From positions 2,312,875 through 2,376,874 of the forward strand of contig OZ022245.1 of assembly GCA_963978895.1 (NCBI GenBank): a DNA stretch of 64,000 nt. The letters run 5' to 3'. Positions 41,119 through 52,423 of this stretch are shown piece by piece. Made by a program: the position numbers and the translations under genes. The notes beneath the pieces are model-generated. The model had not been told where the DNA came from and did not search any database. It saw only the letters and a list, made by a program, of their open reading frames with translations. This stretch comes from Erpobdella octoculata (lineage: Eukaryota; Annelida; Clitellata; Hirudinida; Erpobdellidae). Position 1 is the first letter of the stretch. Each line of letters starts with the position of its first letter.

Positions 41119-41918
41119 TAAATAAAAGTTTTAAATTAGCATTTAAACATACAAGGTGATTGAAGAATTTCTTGTTTAGGGCCCCTTCTGGAAGTTGAAT
41201 GTTACCTAAATTTTTGGCTAAGAAGTCGAACAAATAAATTAAATTGAAATGTTATATGTTGTTTATGCAGCATGTCTTGCTACATGGACTTCAAGTTCGT
41301 ATGGCTATTTGTAACATGCCCCACAGCGAGAGCAGGTTAGAGTAAAAAATCTATTGCAATTGAACTCAGGTGGTTGAGAAATACTGATTTATTAATTATG
41401 AATTCCTTGTCAGTTATTATGCTTAACATTTTGCATATTTTTGTATGAATTGTTGAAAAGCAAGTTACATCGGCAAGCTACAAGAAATGTAGAAACAAAT
41501 AATTTTTATTGTAATTTTTTTTGTAACAAACAAAGTGTTTTATTATCAAAGAAATGGAGTGTCATATTTTGCTTTGCTTGAGCAGCATTTACTGCCTTGT
41601 CTCTGAAGTGTGCAGCACGTACTTCTTTAAACCGTAAACAAGCAAGACAAGAGAACGATAAACAATTTATTTAATCTTTACGATCCGGATAGTAAAGATT
41701 ACCCGGATCATAAGGATAACCACGCGAGCGAGATTCGAAAGGGGCGCTCTCGATTGCTGCTTGTTGTTATATATCCCCCAAGTAGTAGGGATGTGCGAAT
41801 ACTACAACTTCTTTTGGGGTAGGTACAATGACAAAAAGATCTAGAAGAAAATGAATGTTTAGATTATACAACTTATACTAGTAACTTTGTATATTGTACA
41901 TGTAATAAACTTAACCAT

Positions 41919-42155
41919 TTATAGCGTTTGCCATTCCTGTAACATATATATCATAAAAAATTTTCCATCCATTCTAAACGTATGTTCCCTAGCATACACC
42001 TCGCAATTAAAAGCATCCTTTTGCTGTCTTCTGTCAGTAATTACTACTTCATATACATAGTCTCCCATTGGTTCATTTCTTAAACTGCACACCTGTTGTA
42101 AAAAAAAGTCTGAAAACTTCTTAAATTGATCCTGAATTTTCATTCCTTCTCCCAC
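41919..42155 (-). CDS. Unrecognised 78-aa open frame
   Basis: It begins MGEGMKIQDQFKKFSDFFLQ and continues VCSLRNEPMGDYVYEVVIT. Protein-like composition, no family recognised. Identical copy at 51743-51979. Confidence 0.25.
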   Translation of the reverse strand: MGEGMKIQDQFKKFSDFFLQQVCSLRNEPMGDYVYEVVITDRRQQKDAFNCEVYAREHTFRMDGKFFMIYMLQEWQTL

Positions 42156-42599
42156 TAACGGGTCGTAAAATGAGATGGTCCTTTTTTACGTCGTTTATAA
42201 TAAATAAGCAAAAATTATTACGATTTTCATTATAGACGCAAAAAGTGTAACGGGAATGGAATAAATTATAGTTAAGAATGAGAGACTCAGGGGATAAGTC
42301 TTTGTCAAAGTTTAGTGAAAAGTCACTGTTAAAATGTAATTTGAATTTTTCAGCTTAATCAATGCAATATAATCAATTACATAGTTGTTCACCCGTTTTC
42401 CATCATATTAAAGAATGAAATCGGACAGCTTCAAAGACTCACCCTTATACCTGCACACGACTGAAAATTTGTTTTCCGCAAAACTTTTGTAGTAGTTAAC
42501 AGTTTTATGCATTAAAGCTGGGCAGATAAATTTCTGTGTGAAAGTTGATTTCACTTTTGACTGCACGTATGTAGTAAGTTTTGCTGAACCATTGAAGAA

Positions 42600-42725
42600 A
42601 TTGGCAGTTTCTTGTACCTGGCCATGTGCATTGCAAATAGCTGAGAACAGCTAAGTTCAAAAGATGGTTAGCGCAGTGAACATATGGTGCTGCCGGAGAT
42701 ACCTTTTTGATTTCTGCTTGTCAGA
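42600..42725 (-). pseudogene. hAT-type (ZMYM1/DUF4371) transposase fragment
   Basis: The minus strand reads AEIKKVSPAAPYVHCANHLL followed by NLAVLSYLQ. This is the YxHCxxHxLNL motif of ZMYM1-like hAT transposases. Copy at 52424-52549. Confidence 0.7.
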
Positions 42726-42846
42726 AGCTCCATCATTTTCTTGACTGCAAGTTGACGACACTCCCATTTCAAGTTCTGTCAACTTGATAGTTTTAGCAAT
42801 AAACGGATGCTGTCATATCACCCAGCAGATCATTAAATGCTATAAA

Positions 42847-43245
42847 TCTTACTTGAATGGCGTTCTGCCGTTCTGCTCTGTCAGATGGAAAGGGTTGTTG
42901 TTCTGAGAAGAGATCAGGAATGACTTCCCACTGATGAATGCCTTCCTACTCTTCCTCAACATGGGTGCTACTGTGATGTGACCTTTCTCACGAGCAATCC
43001 TGAGTTTTCTAAATATAAAAAATTTAATTTTAGGACTATTATAGTAGATTTCTAAAAAGTTAGACCGTGAAATAAATCGTTCTCATATAGAAGTGGAGTG
43101 TTGAAATCTAGATGCAGGGTTGATTTTGATACCTGCATCTGACTCACTGTCGGAAACATTTGGTTACCGTCGCCAGGTGGCTCATATCTGGTAACGCGAA
43201 TTTTGTCACCGCTAGTCACAAGCAAAAACCAGAAGATTGGCTGTT
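42847..43245 (-). pseudogene. A/B exon cassette, copy 4
   Basis: Exon A (43245-43066) reads VTSGDKIRVTRYEPPGDGNQ, MFPTVSQMQVSKSTL and TPLLYEND, ending in phase 1. Exon B reads LRIAREKGHITVAPMLRKSR, KAFISGKSFLISSQNNNPFH and stops at 42847. The obvious acceptor (TTTAG near 43012) does not restore the B frame, so the copy may be dead. Copy at 52671-53069. Confidence 0.45.
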
Positions 43246-43329
43246 CTGGAATTTAATGCTATATGTTGTAATAGAGTAGTGAGCAATTACAAAAGAACAA
43301 TAAATAACTATTCAATTTATTAAAATGCT

Positions 43330-43780
43330 ATAGTGCTTAAACCGAGGACAAGTAATAACGTCGGTCCTGTCAAGCGGGATCCCAGGTTGTTCCTCCAGTT
43401 GGAATGGGTTTTCGTTGTTGGATTCCAGCTGGAATGAATTTCCCACATTGAAGGATCTCCACTCTTCGCCATCTCCGGAATTGCAATCATGTGATGTCTT
43501 ACTCGTTTTATTGTGAGTAATTTAATTTTAAGAGTCTTGTAGTGGATTTCTAGAAATTAATGTTATGAAACAAACCATTATGGTACAGAATCGGTGTGTC
43601 TGAATTGATTAAAAGATTTCCTTTTGCGACAGCTACTTGTTTCACCAAACGGAACATCTACACGCCAGGTTCATTCTTAGATTCACCTGGTGACTCTTAT
43701 GAAATCGCCGCTGGTAACCAGCAATTCTCTCACAAACAATCCGAACTAGTCTGTATTTCTCGTAACCCCCCTGACATTAG
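43330..43780 (-). pseudogene. A/B exon cassette, copy 5 (frameshifted)
   Basis: The exon B-like part (43490-43330) starts MAKSGDP, then needs a one-base shift to continue as VGNSFQLESNNENPFQLEEQ. The exon A-like part (about 43780-43565) carries in-frame stops but keeps GNLLINSDTPILYHNGL, which aligns with NTPLLYEND in copy 4. This is clearly decayed. Copy at 53154-53604. Confidence 0.5.
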
Positions 43781-43800
43781 TCATACACTTCATAACTATA

Positions 43801-44410
43801 TAACTAGGGAATAGGAATTGCAGAAATTTCAATTTTAGTTGTTGTTTTGAATTAAGATGCTTAGTTTGTTTGTCACCCATCGTAAGTGGTCTTATCTAGT
43901 CATTGGGATGCTGTCACAGCATTTAATCTTGTTTTTAGTGCTGTATTTTAGGAGTGTTTGGAGAGAGTCGTATTCAATGTCTTTGGGTGCCGAATACCCA
44001 TTGAATAGGTTTATCAGTTGTGCCCAGTGTCTTTGGGTGCCGTGTACACGTTGGTTGATTAGCGAGCGTGTGTTTTTTTCGCGTATTGCTTAGGGTGCTG
44101 AGAACCCGCATATTATTTTATTTGTGCTGTAACTTTGGGTGCTGAAAACCTCTTTATCGATTTTTACTATAAGATGTAGAGACATTATAAATTGATCCAC
44201 TATAGTCGTAATGAAATTTTTGTGGGGGATGATAGCACTTTTGGCTTTATCAATCCCCTTGTACTGTGCGAGACTGCTGACACCTCCAGCGACAGAGAGC
44301 AGGGTCTTTAATGGTTTCAATGATGGATCTCTGAATTTTCCCAATAAACTTAGTTTTCTGAGTTTATTGAGACATATTGAATCATTGCATAGCAGATACT
44401 TTGCAACATA
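43801..44410 (+). repeat. Dispersed repeat R, copy 3, interrupted by a nucleoprotein-like fragment
   Basis: It matches copy 1 from CAATTTTAGTTGTTGTTTTG to TTATCGATTTTTACTATAAG (about 44175). It resumes at TTATTGAGACATATTGAATC (about 44367) and TTTGCAACATAAAGTTG. The 190 bp between carry the viral-like fragment at 44190-44320. Copy at 53625-54234. Confidence 0.7.
44190..44320 (-). pseudogene. Endogenous viral element: nucleoprotein-like fragment
   Basis: About 43 codons on the minus strand match, with few changes, the segment of the nucleoprotein-like ORF at about 37463-37620. No start or full domain is present. Embedded in repeat R copy 3. Copy at 54014-54144. Confidence 0.55.
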
Positions 44411-44455
44411 AAGTTGGGCAGAGATTCTTCAGTTTCCTCTGTGAGAAAGTTGGTT

Positions 44456-44863
44456 TCACTTTTGACTGCAAGCATGTAGTACGTTTGACTGAACTATTGA
44501 ATATATTGGCGACTTCTTTACCTGGCCATGTGCATTGCAAATAGCTGGTAGAGAGCAAACTTTCTCAACATACGGTGCTGCCAGAGATACCTTTTTGATT
44601 TCTGCTTGAACGCCGTTAAACTTTTCGCCCACGGCAGACGCTCCATCATATTCTACATATTCAAATCGATGCTTGCAAAGCTTCGTTTCCTCAAGTGACA
44701 CAGGTCGTTGAAGAGTCAGACGCTTCTTGCCCAACACTGAAAGCAAAAATCGGACACACGCCGGAAAACTCCAAGTAGCAGAAAAAGAAAAGACGAAGGT
44801 TTCGATAGTCTCGAAGCAGAAATTATTTTTCTGCTGCCAGCCAAGCGCTATTAACTTACACAT
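44456..44863 (-). pseudogene. hAT-type (ZMYM1/DUF4371) transposase fragment
   Basis: A 135-residue frame holds VEYDGASAVGEKFNGVQAEI and KKVSLAAPYVEKV. This is the YDGAxxMxGxxxGVQAxI motif that precedes the YxHC motif in these transposases. It then diverges into non-homologous sequence. Copy at 54280-54687. Confidence 0.7.
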
Positions 44864-44949
44864 TGTCTTTTAATTTTAAATAATTCCATGTACCATTCCC
44901 TGTACGTTCGACGGCTTTCTTCCACCTGCTCTTTTCGAGTAGATTCCAA

Positions 44950-45385
44950 GGCAGGGGTCTCAAACTCAATTATCTTTGGGGCCACACGAGTTAGAGGCTG
45001 GGCCGCATCAAGGTAATACCAAAAATGTACAACTATTCAGTCTCCTCAATTTTTATTCATTATTATTCATTAAAGAGAAGGGGATCAGCAAATATTTTAA
45101 AAGTGGCTCTGTAAGTTTTAAAGTCTGCAAATCTGTGATCAAAACTCTTCTTCCCGTAGCTTTTCGATGGCATCAATACAGTTTTTGTCACTAAATGGCA
45201 TGTACACATCCACGATTGCCTTGCATTCTGGAAAATGGCACAGGTTTTTCTGAAAATGTTTGAGGAAAATGCTCTCGTATTGTCATAGGCAGTACTGACA
45301 AGCTGTTTCTGACCTTGTAACTTTTTAGATAATGCAATGCAGAGCAGAGAAGGGGGCTGCAGCTGTGACTCTGCAACTTAGTCAT
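44950..45385 (-). mobile_element. hAT remnant (GTF2IRD2/ZBED-like transposase piece)
   Basis: A CAGGGGTCTCAAACTC hAT-like terminus lies near 44953. The minus strand at about 45300-45050 reads AYDNTRAFSSNIFRKTCAIF and DHRFADFKTYRATFKIFADP, the pattern of GTF2IRD2-type hAT transposases, with frame disruptions. Copy at 54774-55209. Confidence 0.5.
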
Positions 45386-45389
45386 AGCT

Positions 45390-46015
45390 AATTAATCTGC
45401 CGAGCAGCATAGTCATGTCGAACAGCACAGATGTACCCGCAATTATGACCTTCGTAGTTCTGAAAGAGAATATTCTGTTGGAGATCTAGTTCTAATCTTA
45501 TCACCCGTTTGTAGGACGGACTAAGTTCTTTCTGAAATGGATTGGTCCTGGTATTGTAGCAGAAAAACTCCCATCTCATTATTATAATTAGATATCGAAG
45601 GTACTCGACTACATGTCCATATTAATAGAATACTTAAGTATCACCCACGAATTCAGGGAGCTCTTACAAATAATTGTTCTATTATCTATGATAATGCTGT
45701 GGATTTTGGTGATTTAAGTGTTATGATTGTAGATGATACAAGCATCAATTTTAACGATATTGATTTGTCGTATATGTCATTGTCCCAGGCTGAGGACACA
45801 ATCATCAGATTTTTTGAGTCACAATGTGTGACTACATAATTTAATTTTGTAGAATAACAACCTAACAACAGTTTCAAGACGGTTTGAAATTTATTTATTG
45901 AACTTACAACTTACAGACCTAAATAAACGACGACAACAATGGCGACAAAATCGAGAGTAGACAAGAGACAATGTTAAAGGTGAAAGGTTGCAACTAGCTA
46001 GCATGTGCTAAGGAG
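45390..46015. other. No supported gene
   Basis: Short open frames (63 aa each) on the minus strand without recognisable domains. Identical stretch at 55214-55839. Confidence 0.4.
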
Positions 46016-46018
46016 CAC

Positions 46019-46640
46019 TCACTTGTAACAACCGGTGTGTGTGTGTGTGTAGACATGTGCATGTGCGTGCATAAAATGGGGCCAACTACAATAGTCCCCC
46101 CGCAGATAACGCCAGTAAAAACAAGTCATACCAAGAAAACGACGCAAAGAAGCATAATCAATCGGCATTTCATAATTATTGATTGATTCCATGTTATTCA
46201 ATAGGGGCACAATACCATCGGGGCTAATTGAATATCCAAGAAAATCAACCTTAGATACTGCAAAAACACACTTTTCTAATGCAACATGCAATCTGTTATC
46301 ACACAAACGATTCATTACGGTTTCTAAATGAATTTTATGCTCATCTAAATTCTTAGAAGCAATTACAATATCGTCGATGTAAACAAAAACAAATGGTAAA
46401 TCGCCAAAGATAGAATCCATAAAACGCTGGAAAGTTTGCGGTGCATTGCAGAGCCCGAAAGGCATACGCGTGAATTCAAATAAATCAAATGACATAATTA
46501 CTGCAGTTTTCTTGGCATCTTCAGGGGCCATGGGTATGTGGCGATACGCTTTTACAACATCAAGCTTACTGTAGATATTTTTACCATGAAAGCGATCAAT
46601 GCAGGAGTTAATGTGCCTGAGCGTTTCAAAGCTTATCGGA
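46019..46640 (-). pseudogene. Ty3/gypsy reverse transcriptase fragment (minus)
   Basis: The open frame extends from about 46640: SKLDVVKAYRHIPMAPEDAK (RT motif with the first catalytic Asp), FTRMPFGLCNAPQTFQRFMD, and FVYIDDIVIASKN with the YxDD pair intact. LRRFLGMTCFYWRYL follows before the frame runs into GT-rich sequence at 46050. Upstream gag/protease and downstream RNase H/integrase are absent. Copy at 55843-56464. Confidence 0.9.
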
Positions 46641-46779
46641 TTCCAAAATTATTAAATGATGAGGTTCTTGTCAGTCGGACGATATGTCCGTTTAGCCATC
46701 AATTTTAGATATTTGAATAAGTATTCAGAAGGAGGCTGTTTTCCATTATCCAACATTCCTGATGTTCTCCAAGGAGTTG

Positions 46780-47530
46780 GTAGTTCTTCCTTTATTAGTT
46801 GTTTTGATGCTCACAGCCTCACTGCTTTTATATGATATGTGTGAATTTACGAGAATGACGTTTGGTTTGAATCCTGCAGGAAACACATTTATGCGAATCA
46901 CGAAGCAAATCCTCAGACCCGTCACTTCATTTGCAGAACATTTTGCCGGCGGTGTTGCAATCCATTCACGTAATTGGAGTGAGCATTAAAATCATTTGCA
47001 TCATTTCTTTTCGATAATTAAATCTTCAGGTTTAACATTGAATTTGAATAAGTCTCTCTCATTTTGTGCGACCCAAAGTCATGTATCTCGGTCACGTGAT
47101 AGGTTCGGGCGAGATTGCTCCAGATCCTGTCAAGATAAAAACTATTGATTGCATTTAACCTGTTTGCACATCTAGAAATGTCCGAAAATTAATTGGTTTC
47201 TTTGGTTATTTCAGGACGTTCAAACCGCACATGAAACCACCCAGCTCATGGAAGGAGGCAAAAACCAGAAGGTGCTATGGACGACAGTGCACAAAAACGT
47301 CCTCGAACGTCCGAAGAGTACACGTCCCCAAGCTACTTCGCCTCGAACAATTGACTTCCATCGAGAATTTGGTCTATTCGCAGATGCCAGTTTCATCGCA
47401 GTTGGATGTTCCAGTTGCCAGACGAAGGATCGGACCATTGACCCATTTGGTCCTCGCCCTCCATGGATTTCAAATACTGAACAGACTGAACCAATGCTCC
47501 AGAAGACTACATGTCGCGATTGTAACACAA
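46780..47530 (+). pseudogene. Second Ty3/gypsy RT-RNase H remnant (plus), catalytic motif lost
   Basis: The plus strand reads CEFTRMTFGLNPAGNTFMRI, SFAEHFAGGVAIHSRNWSEH, then with stops and shifts a YLGHVIGSGEIAPDP block and GFFGYF. RNase H-like FHREFGLFADASFIAVGCSS follows. The YxDD position is AGG, so the polymerase residues are gone. It belongs to a different gypsy lineage from the minus-strand copy next to it. Copy at 56604-57354. Confidence 0.8.
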
Positions 47531-47689
47531 ACTCATTTGTATAGCATGCATATGATACCTTCTTTACCTGCTGCTTTATAATCTACATTTCTCGACATTG
47601 AAAAGAATTTATATAGTTTTGAATTTAAAATAAAATTATTCTTTTTGAAATAAAATTTAATTTAACTGTATTGAAAAGTTTTCTTGTTT

Positions 47690-48295
47690 GCTAGCGTTTA
47701 AGAAGCAATGAATAATAATTGAAGCTGAAAAAAAGTTTCGCAGAAAAAATCCCGGGTTTGCCACTGAACAGATTGATATTTTTGTGCTGATAATGAGATG
47801 CGAAATTCTCTGTCAAACCCCTGGATCTCAGTTTTATCCAAATGTTCTGAATTCACTGGAAAAATTCTCAAACACTCCGGAAGAATCATGCAAAACATCC
47901 ATGTTTCCCCATCTCTCAGCAGCATAATGAGACATCTGGTGAACTCCGGTTCAAAGAAGAATATTTTCTTCACCAGCAACGCGCTGGTCCCAAACAGTGT
48001 CCATTACTGCCTCAGCGAGCAAACTTTCAACAACCGTGTCATCCAGGCAAACAACTGACATTGTCTACCGGCAACAACCTCAAACGGTCAAATCAGTCTT
48101 GTCCGATTCCTCAGCCGCATCAAGCAATGCAGAAGGGAATGAATGAAGTTCAAGACTATGGTGATGTCGGTGGTGCTTTGGAAATGAATAGAGCAAAAAT
48201 GAACATTAAGACTCCTGGACCATACCATCTGAACTGCCAAGCCTTTCATAGCCACGTGTTATGTATTACAGACCCCAACAAAAGGGTCTAATAAT
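47690..48295. other. Unrecognised open frames
   Basis: Plus-strand frames at 47798-48058 and 48061-48291 and a minus frame at 47698-47979 overlap. None carries a motif I recognise and I cannot say which, if any, was coding. Copies at 57522-58119. Confidence 0.25.
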
Positions 48296-48299
48296 CATG

Positions 48300-48560
48300 T
48301 TTTGGTGATAGCCTGGTAGATCAGAGAGTAAGGTCGTTTGCATTACACATGGCAGCGTTGCCAATATGACACTATGGGGTTCGAGTTCAACTTTGGGCCA
48401 TATACGCATATGCCACGTACTACATGGGCCACGCCTTGGTTTTAAGGTTTTCAAATGGACCGGACTTAAAGTCAAACAGTACTGAGATATAATAGGGCCA
48501 GATATAAGGATTTTAGACCTGTGGAAATGGACTGGGCCTGAAATTTTTTAGCCTACGACG
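48300..48560 (+). repeat. tRNA-headed SINE-like repeat
   Basis: An A-box-like TAGCCTGGTAGATC (48309) and a B-box-like GGTTCGAGTTC (48379-48389) lie about 57 bp apart, as in a tRNA-derived promoter. The body from 48430 is shared with 5733-5880. It does not fold as a standard tRNA by eye. Copy at 58124-58384. Confidence 0.45.
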
Positions 48561-48856
48561 TACTCTAAATATTAATATGTTGAAATGAAAAGAGCAACAA
48601 CTTCTGAAAACACGAGCAAATGTGCTAGTATAATATAAGAACACAAATCATCCAAACAACCAAATCTTTCATGTCCATTAAAAGACTAGAAATTCTGCAA
48701 TGCTTTATAAAACCAAGAGTAAAAGACATTTCCTGTCCCCCTAGCGAGAAAAATAATAATTAGCAACAAATCTAATAAAAAACGTAAATTGCGTGTATTA
48801 GTATTAGTATGTATAAAACAGCATCGGCAGGCTCTCATCAGTTCAACACCGAAATC

Positions 48857-50789
48857 TCAGATATTCTTCTTCGGCGGAAGATTTCCGTCAGCTCCGTCGA
48901 GAGTTTCATCGTCTTCCTTGTCGACGTCCGTGTCGAAGTAGTAGAAGACGACGTCGGTGGTGGTGGAAGAAGTCGGATCGTTCTGCGTGCGACCGTCTGC
49001 GGACGGAAGCTCAAGGGACGGGCAGGAGAAACTGCAGCACGGAGAAGAAGTGGAACCAGCTGTGTGATGAGAAACAGTTTTGAAACATAAAAAACAAATA
49101 AATAAAATAAACACAAATTAAATGAAACAAAAAATAAAACTTAAATTATAAAAAAATAAATGATAAAAAAATAAATTATAAAATTAATGATAAAATAAAC
49201 GAACCCAAAAACTCTCCAACTTGATTGCATGCATTACCAGCAGCACTTGATGAAGGAATGTTCAGTGATTCAAAACTACTTTTCAATTGCCTGCAAATAA
49301 ACATATCATTTCATTACTTTAAGCTTGTTTCCATGCTTCTAAATGTGGAAAAATAAAACCAATTTAATTTTATATGTAAAGTTTTCAATTATTATTATTC
49401 AAAAACACTAATAAAATTAATAAACATTAAAAATTAATAAATCCAAATTATAGAATAATTTAAACAGTCAATACATATGAAAGCATCAGAGAGCAGACCA
49501 ACGTATTATAAGTACTTACTTCTTTTTCTTCTTCTGGTGGTCATGTCTTTTCGATGGTAGATTGTTATTCAGTTGTCCAGTTGGAGCTGTCATCAAAAAA
49601 AAACAGAAGAAAGACATAAATTAATTAATTATTAATGAGATGTATTAATTACACAATCATATTTATGACCCGGATAGTTAAGTCCTAAGAACCTCGATCG
49701 AGAGATTCAAATCTAAAAACACGGTCACACAAACCAGAGAGGAACCAAAACGTTTTCTACGAAATAACATCAACAAAACTATAATGTGCTTTTAACTTTT
49801 CAAATGTTGTGTGAACAAGCCAAGAAGACTTTACGGGGAGTTCTCTATAACTCATCTCTGACTCATCAAACACCGTTTAAATTTATTCGACAGTTCCCCG
49901 AACTTGACCCAAAGGTCATGAACTTACAGTGGTCCGACTCGGTTGACAAGGATTCACAAGAGGGCATGATGTAGTAATTTCGTTCGTAGATGTTTCTGGC
50001 GCTTGGATTGTCTTCGCCGTACGAAGCCAGCTGCTTGCGACCTTCTCCAGACTTGGTCATGAACCTGTTGACCCTGGTGCCAAGGAAAGAAGCCGACGAA
50101 CTATCTTCATCGCCTGCGTGAACGTCTTAATTACTATCAAATAAACCGATTAATTTGAATGAAATTAAAACATTTATTAAGAAATAGAAAAGCATAATTG
50201 ATTAAATGAAACTAATAGACATAAAATTAATTTACATATTAATTTTTTTTTTATAAATAAAAATAATCAGAATTATCAACAAAAAAAACTCATTCATCTT
50301 AAAAAATTTATATAAATAAAAAATTAAATTAAAAATTAATAAAACTAACTCGATAAATTATTCTCGTCTGTCCCGATCTTGAGGAGACTCGAACCGGGAG
50401 AGCTGCGTCTGAATAACATTTCACGATCGCAAATTCAATAATCATTCCATCTCATACCAAAATATACAAATATTCACACAACATCATTTCATCCCCCCTT
50501 CCTCCCCTCCCCCGTACACGGGGAAAACAACACAGACTCTCACTTTAAAACCTCGGGGATGACAACTTCGAGGGGTGCCTCCGGATGGACTCCTTCGGCA
50601 CGCGGCGATAGAGGGATGAGATTGCTGTCGCTCAGCCGGTAAGTTTCCACTTCCGAGCGAAGATTTAAGAAGAAAGCGTTGGCGTCGTGGTTTGCTGCGA
50701 AGACGTTCGGGTCTGCCGGAGATGTAGAAACTTCTTCGTTGGGGAAATCCCCGGGACCCCTGGAACTTTCAATGTCGTTGTCTCCATAC
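48857..50789 (-). pseudogene. Orphan 3' half of the acidic coiled-coil gene (proximal duplicate)
   Basis: Six exons are intact and identical to the distal copy: 50789-50544, 50408-50350, 50113-49928, 49586-49520, 49290-49238 and 49059-48857 (TGA). The first of these starts in phase 2, and the sequence upstream is the start of unit 2, not the 5' exons. This copy therefore has no start codon, coiled coil or promoter of its own. Unless it is spliced to something in unit 2 or the assembly is wrong, it is a pseudogene. Confidence 0.75.
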
Positions 50790-51156
50790 CTGAACCCGGG
50801 GTATATATATACCTAGTCATTTTGAATCCATTCAGAAAATTTTCAATAAAAAAAACGAGGTAATAATTACTGAATAGTAAAAATCAAGATCGTGTCGAAA
50901 CGCAAACCTCTCTAACCTTGGTGACCCGACCTGGCCCTATCCATAACCATTAAATCATTTTCAATCTATTTTTATTTTAAAATTGTTATTTATTTTAAAC
51001 TAAATTTTATTAAACAAGAATCCTATGCGTTCATTTATCGCTGTTTATTACAGATAGTTTACATATGTATTTGTTTTTAGCTCGACATGACTCGACCCAC
51101 CCTCTCTCCGGACCCGATCTGCAGACAATTCCGGCCCAGGTCACTGTCGTAGATAT

Positions 51157-51240
51157 AATACTGTAAAGATCAGCACCTCTAATAACACTGTAAAGATCAG
51201 CATCTCTAATAACACTGTAAAGATCAGCATCTCTAATAAC
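51157..51240. repeat. Three-copy 27-bp tandem repeat next to the duplication junction
   Basis: Units of AACACTGTAAAGATCAGCAT CTCTAAT end 20 bp before the junction at 51260. The same array sits at 60981-61064, 20 bp before the right breakpoint. Confidence 0.9.
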
Positions 51241-51742
51241 ATCCTTCTTCCCAGCAGCTCATTTTTGTATGAATTGTTGAAAAGCAAGTTACATCGGCAA
51301 GCTACAAGAAATGTAGAAACAAATAATTTTTATTGTAATTTTTTTTGTAACAAACAAAGTGTTTTATTATCAAAGAAATGGAGTGTCATATTTTGCTTTG
51401 CTTGAGCAGCATTTACTGCCTTGTCTCTGAAGTGTGCAGCACGTACTTCTTTAAACCGTAAACAAGCAAGACAAGAGAACGATAAACAATTTATTTAATC
51501 TTTACGATCCGGATAGTAAAGATTACCCGGATCATAAGGATAACCACGCGAGCGAGATTCGAAAGGGGCGCTCTCGATTGCTGCTTGTTGTTATATATCC
51601 CCCAAGTAGTAGGGATGTGCGAATACTACAACTTCTTTTGGGGTAGGTACAATGACAAAAAGATCTAGAAGAAAATGAATGTTTAGATTATACAACTTAT
51701 ACTAGTAACTTTGTATATTGTACATGTAATAAACTTAACCAT

Positions 51743-51979
51743 TTATAGCGTTTGCCATTCCTGTAACATATATATCATAAAAAATTTTCCATCCATTCTA
51801 AACGTATGTTCCCTAGCATACACCTCGCAATTAAAAGCATCCTTTTGCTGTCTTCTGTCAGTAATTACTACTTCATATACATAGTCTCCCATTGGTTCAT
51901 TTCTTAAACTGCACACCTGTTGTAAAAAAAAGTCTGAAAACTTCTTAAATTGATCCTGAATTTTCATTCCTTCTCCCAC
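51743..51979 (-). CDS. Unrecognised 78-aa open frame, duplicate
   Basis: Identical to 41919-42155. Confidence 0.25.
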   Translation of the reverse strand: MGEGMKIQDQFKKFSDFFLQQVCSLRNEPMGDYVYEVVITDRRQQKDAFNCEVYAREHTFRMDGKFFMIYMLQEWQTL

Positions 51980-52423
51980 TAACGGGTCGTAAAATGAGAT
52001 GGTCCTTTTTTACGTCGTTTATAATAAATAAGCAAAAATTATTACGATTTTCATTATAGACGCAAAAAGTGTAACGGGAATGGAATAAATTATAGTTAAG
52101 AATGAGAGACTCAGGGGATAAGTCTTTGTCAAAGTTTAGTGAAAAGTCACTGTTAAAATGTAATTTGAATTTTTCAGCTTAATCAATGCAATATAATCAA
52201 TTACATAGTTGTTCACCCGTTTTCCATCATATTAAAGAATGAAATCGGACAGCTTCAAAGACTCACCCTTATACCTGCACACGACTGAAAATTTGTTTTC
52301 CGCAAAACTTTTGTAGTAGTTAACAGTTTTATGCATTAAAGCTGGGCAGATAAATTTCTGTGTGAAAGTTGATTTCACTTTTGACTGCACGTATGTAGTA
52401 AGTTTTGCTGAACCATTGAAGAA

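Larger units (their letters stand above)
41437..51260. repeat. Tandem duplication unit 1 (9824 bp)
   Basis: The unit repeats head-to-tail at 51261-61084. Boundaries were read directly: both copies begin ATTTTTGTATGAATTG and both end CCCAGCAGCTC. Only one base of homology (A) is shared at the outer breakpoints. I noticed a single substitution (C at 49735, T at 59559). Every open frame checked is identical in the two copies. Confidence 0.95.

Noticed and set aside
47220..47581. Overlapping 98-116-aa frames as a host gene
   Set aside because: One of them is the RNase H part of a decayed gypsy element and the others are shadows.
48379..48389. A functional tRNA gene
   Set aside because: There is a B-box-like motif but no convincing acceptor stem or anticodon loop; treated as SINE-like.
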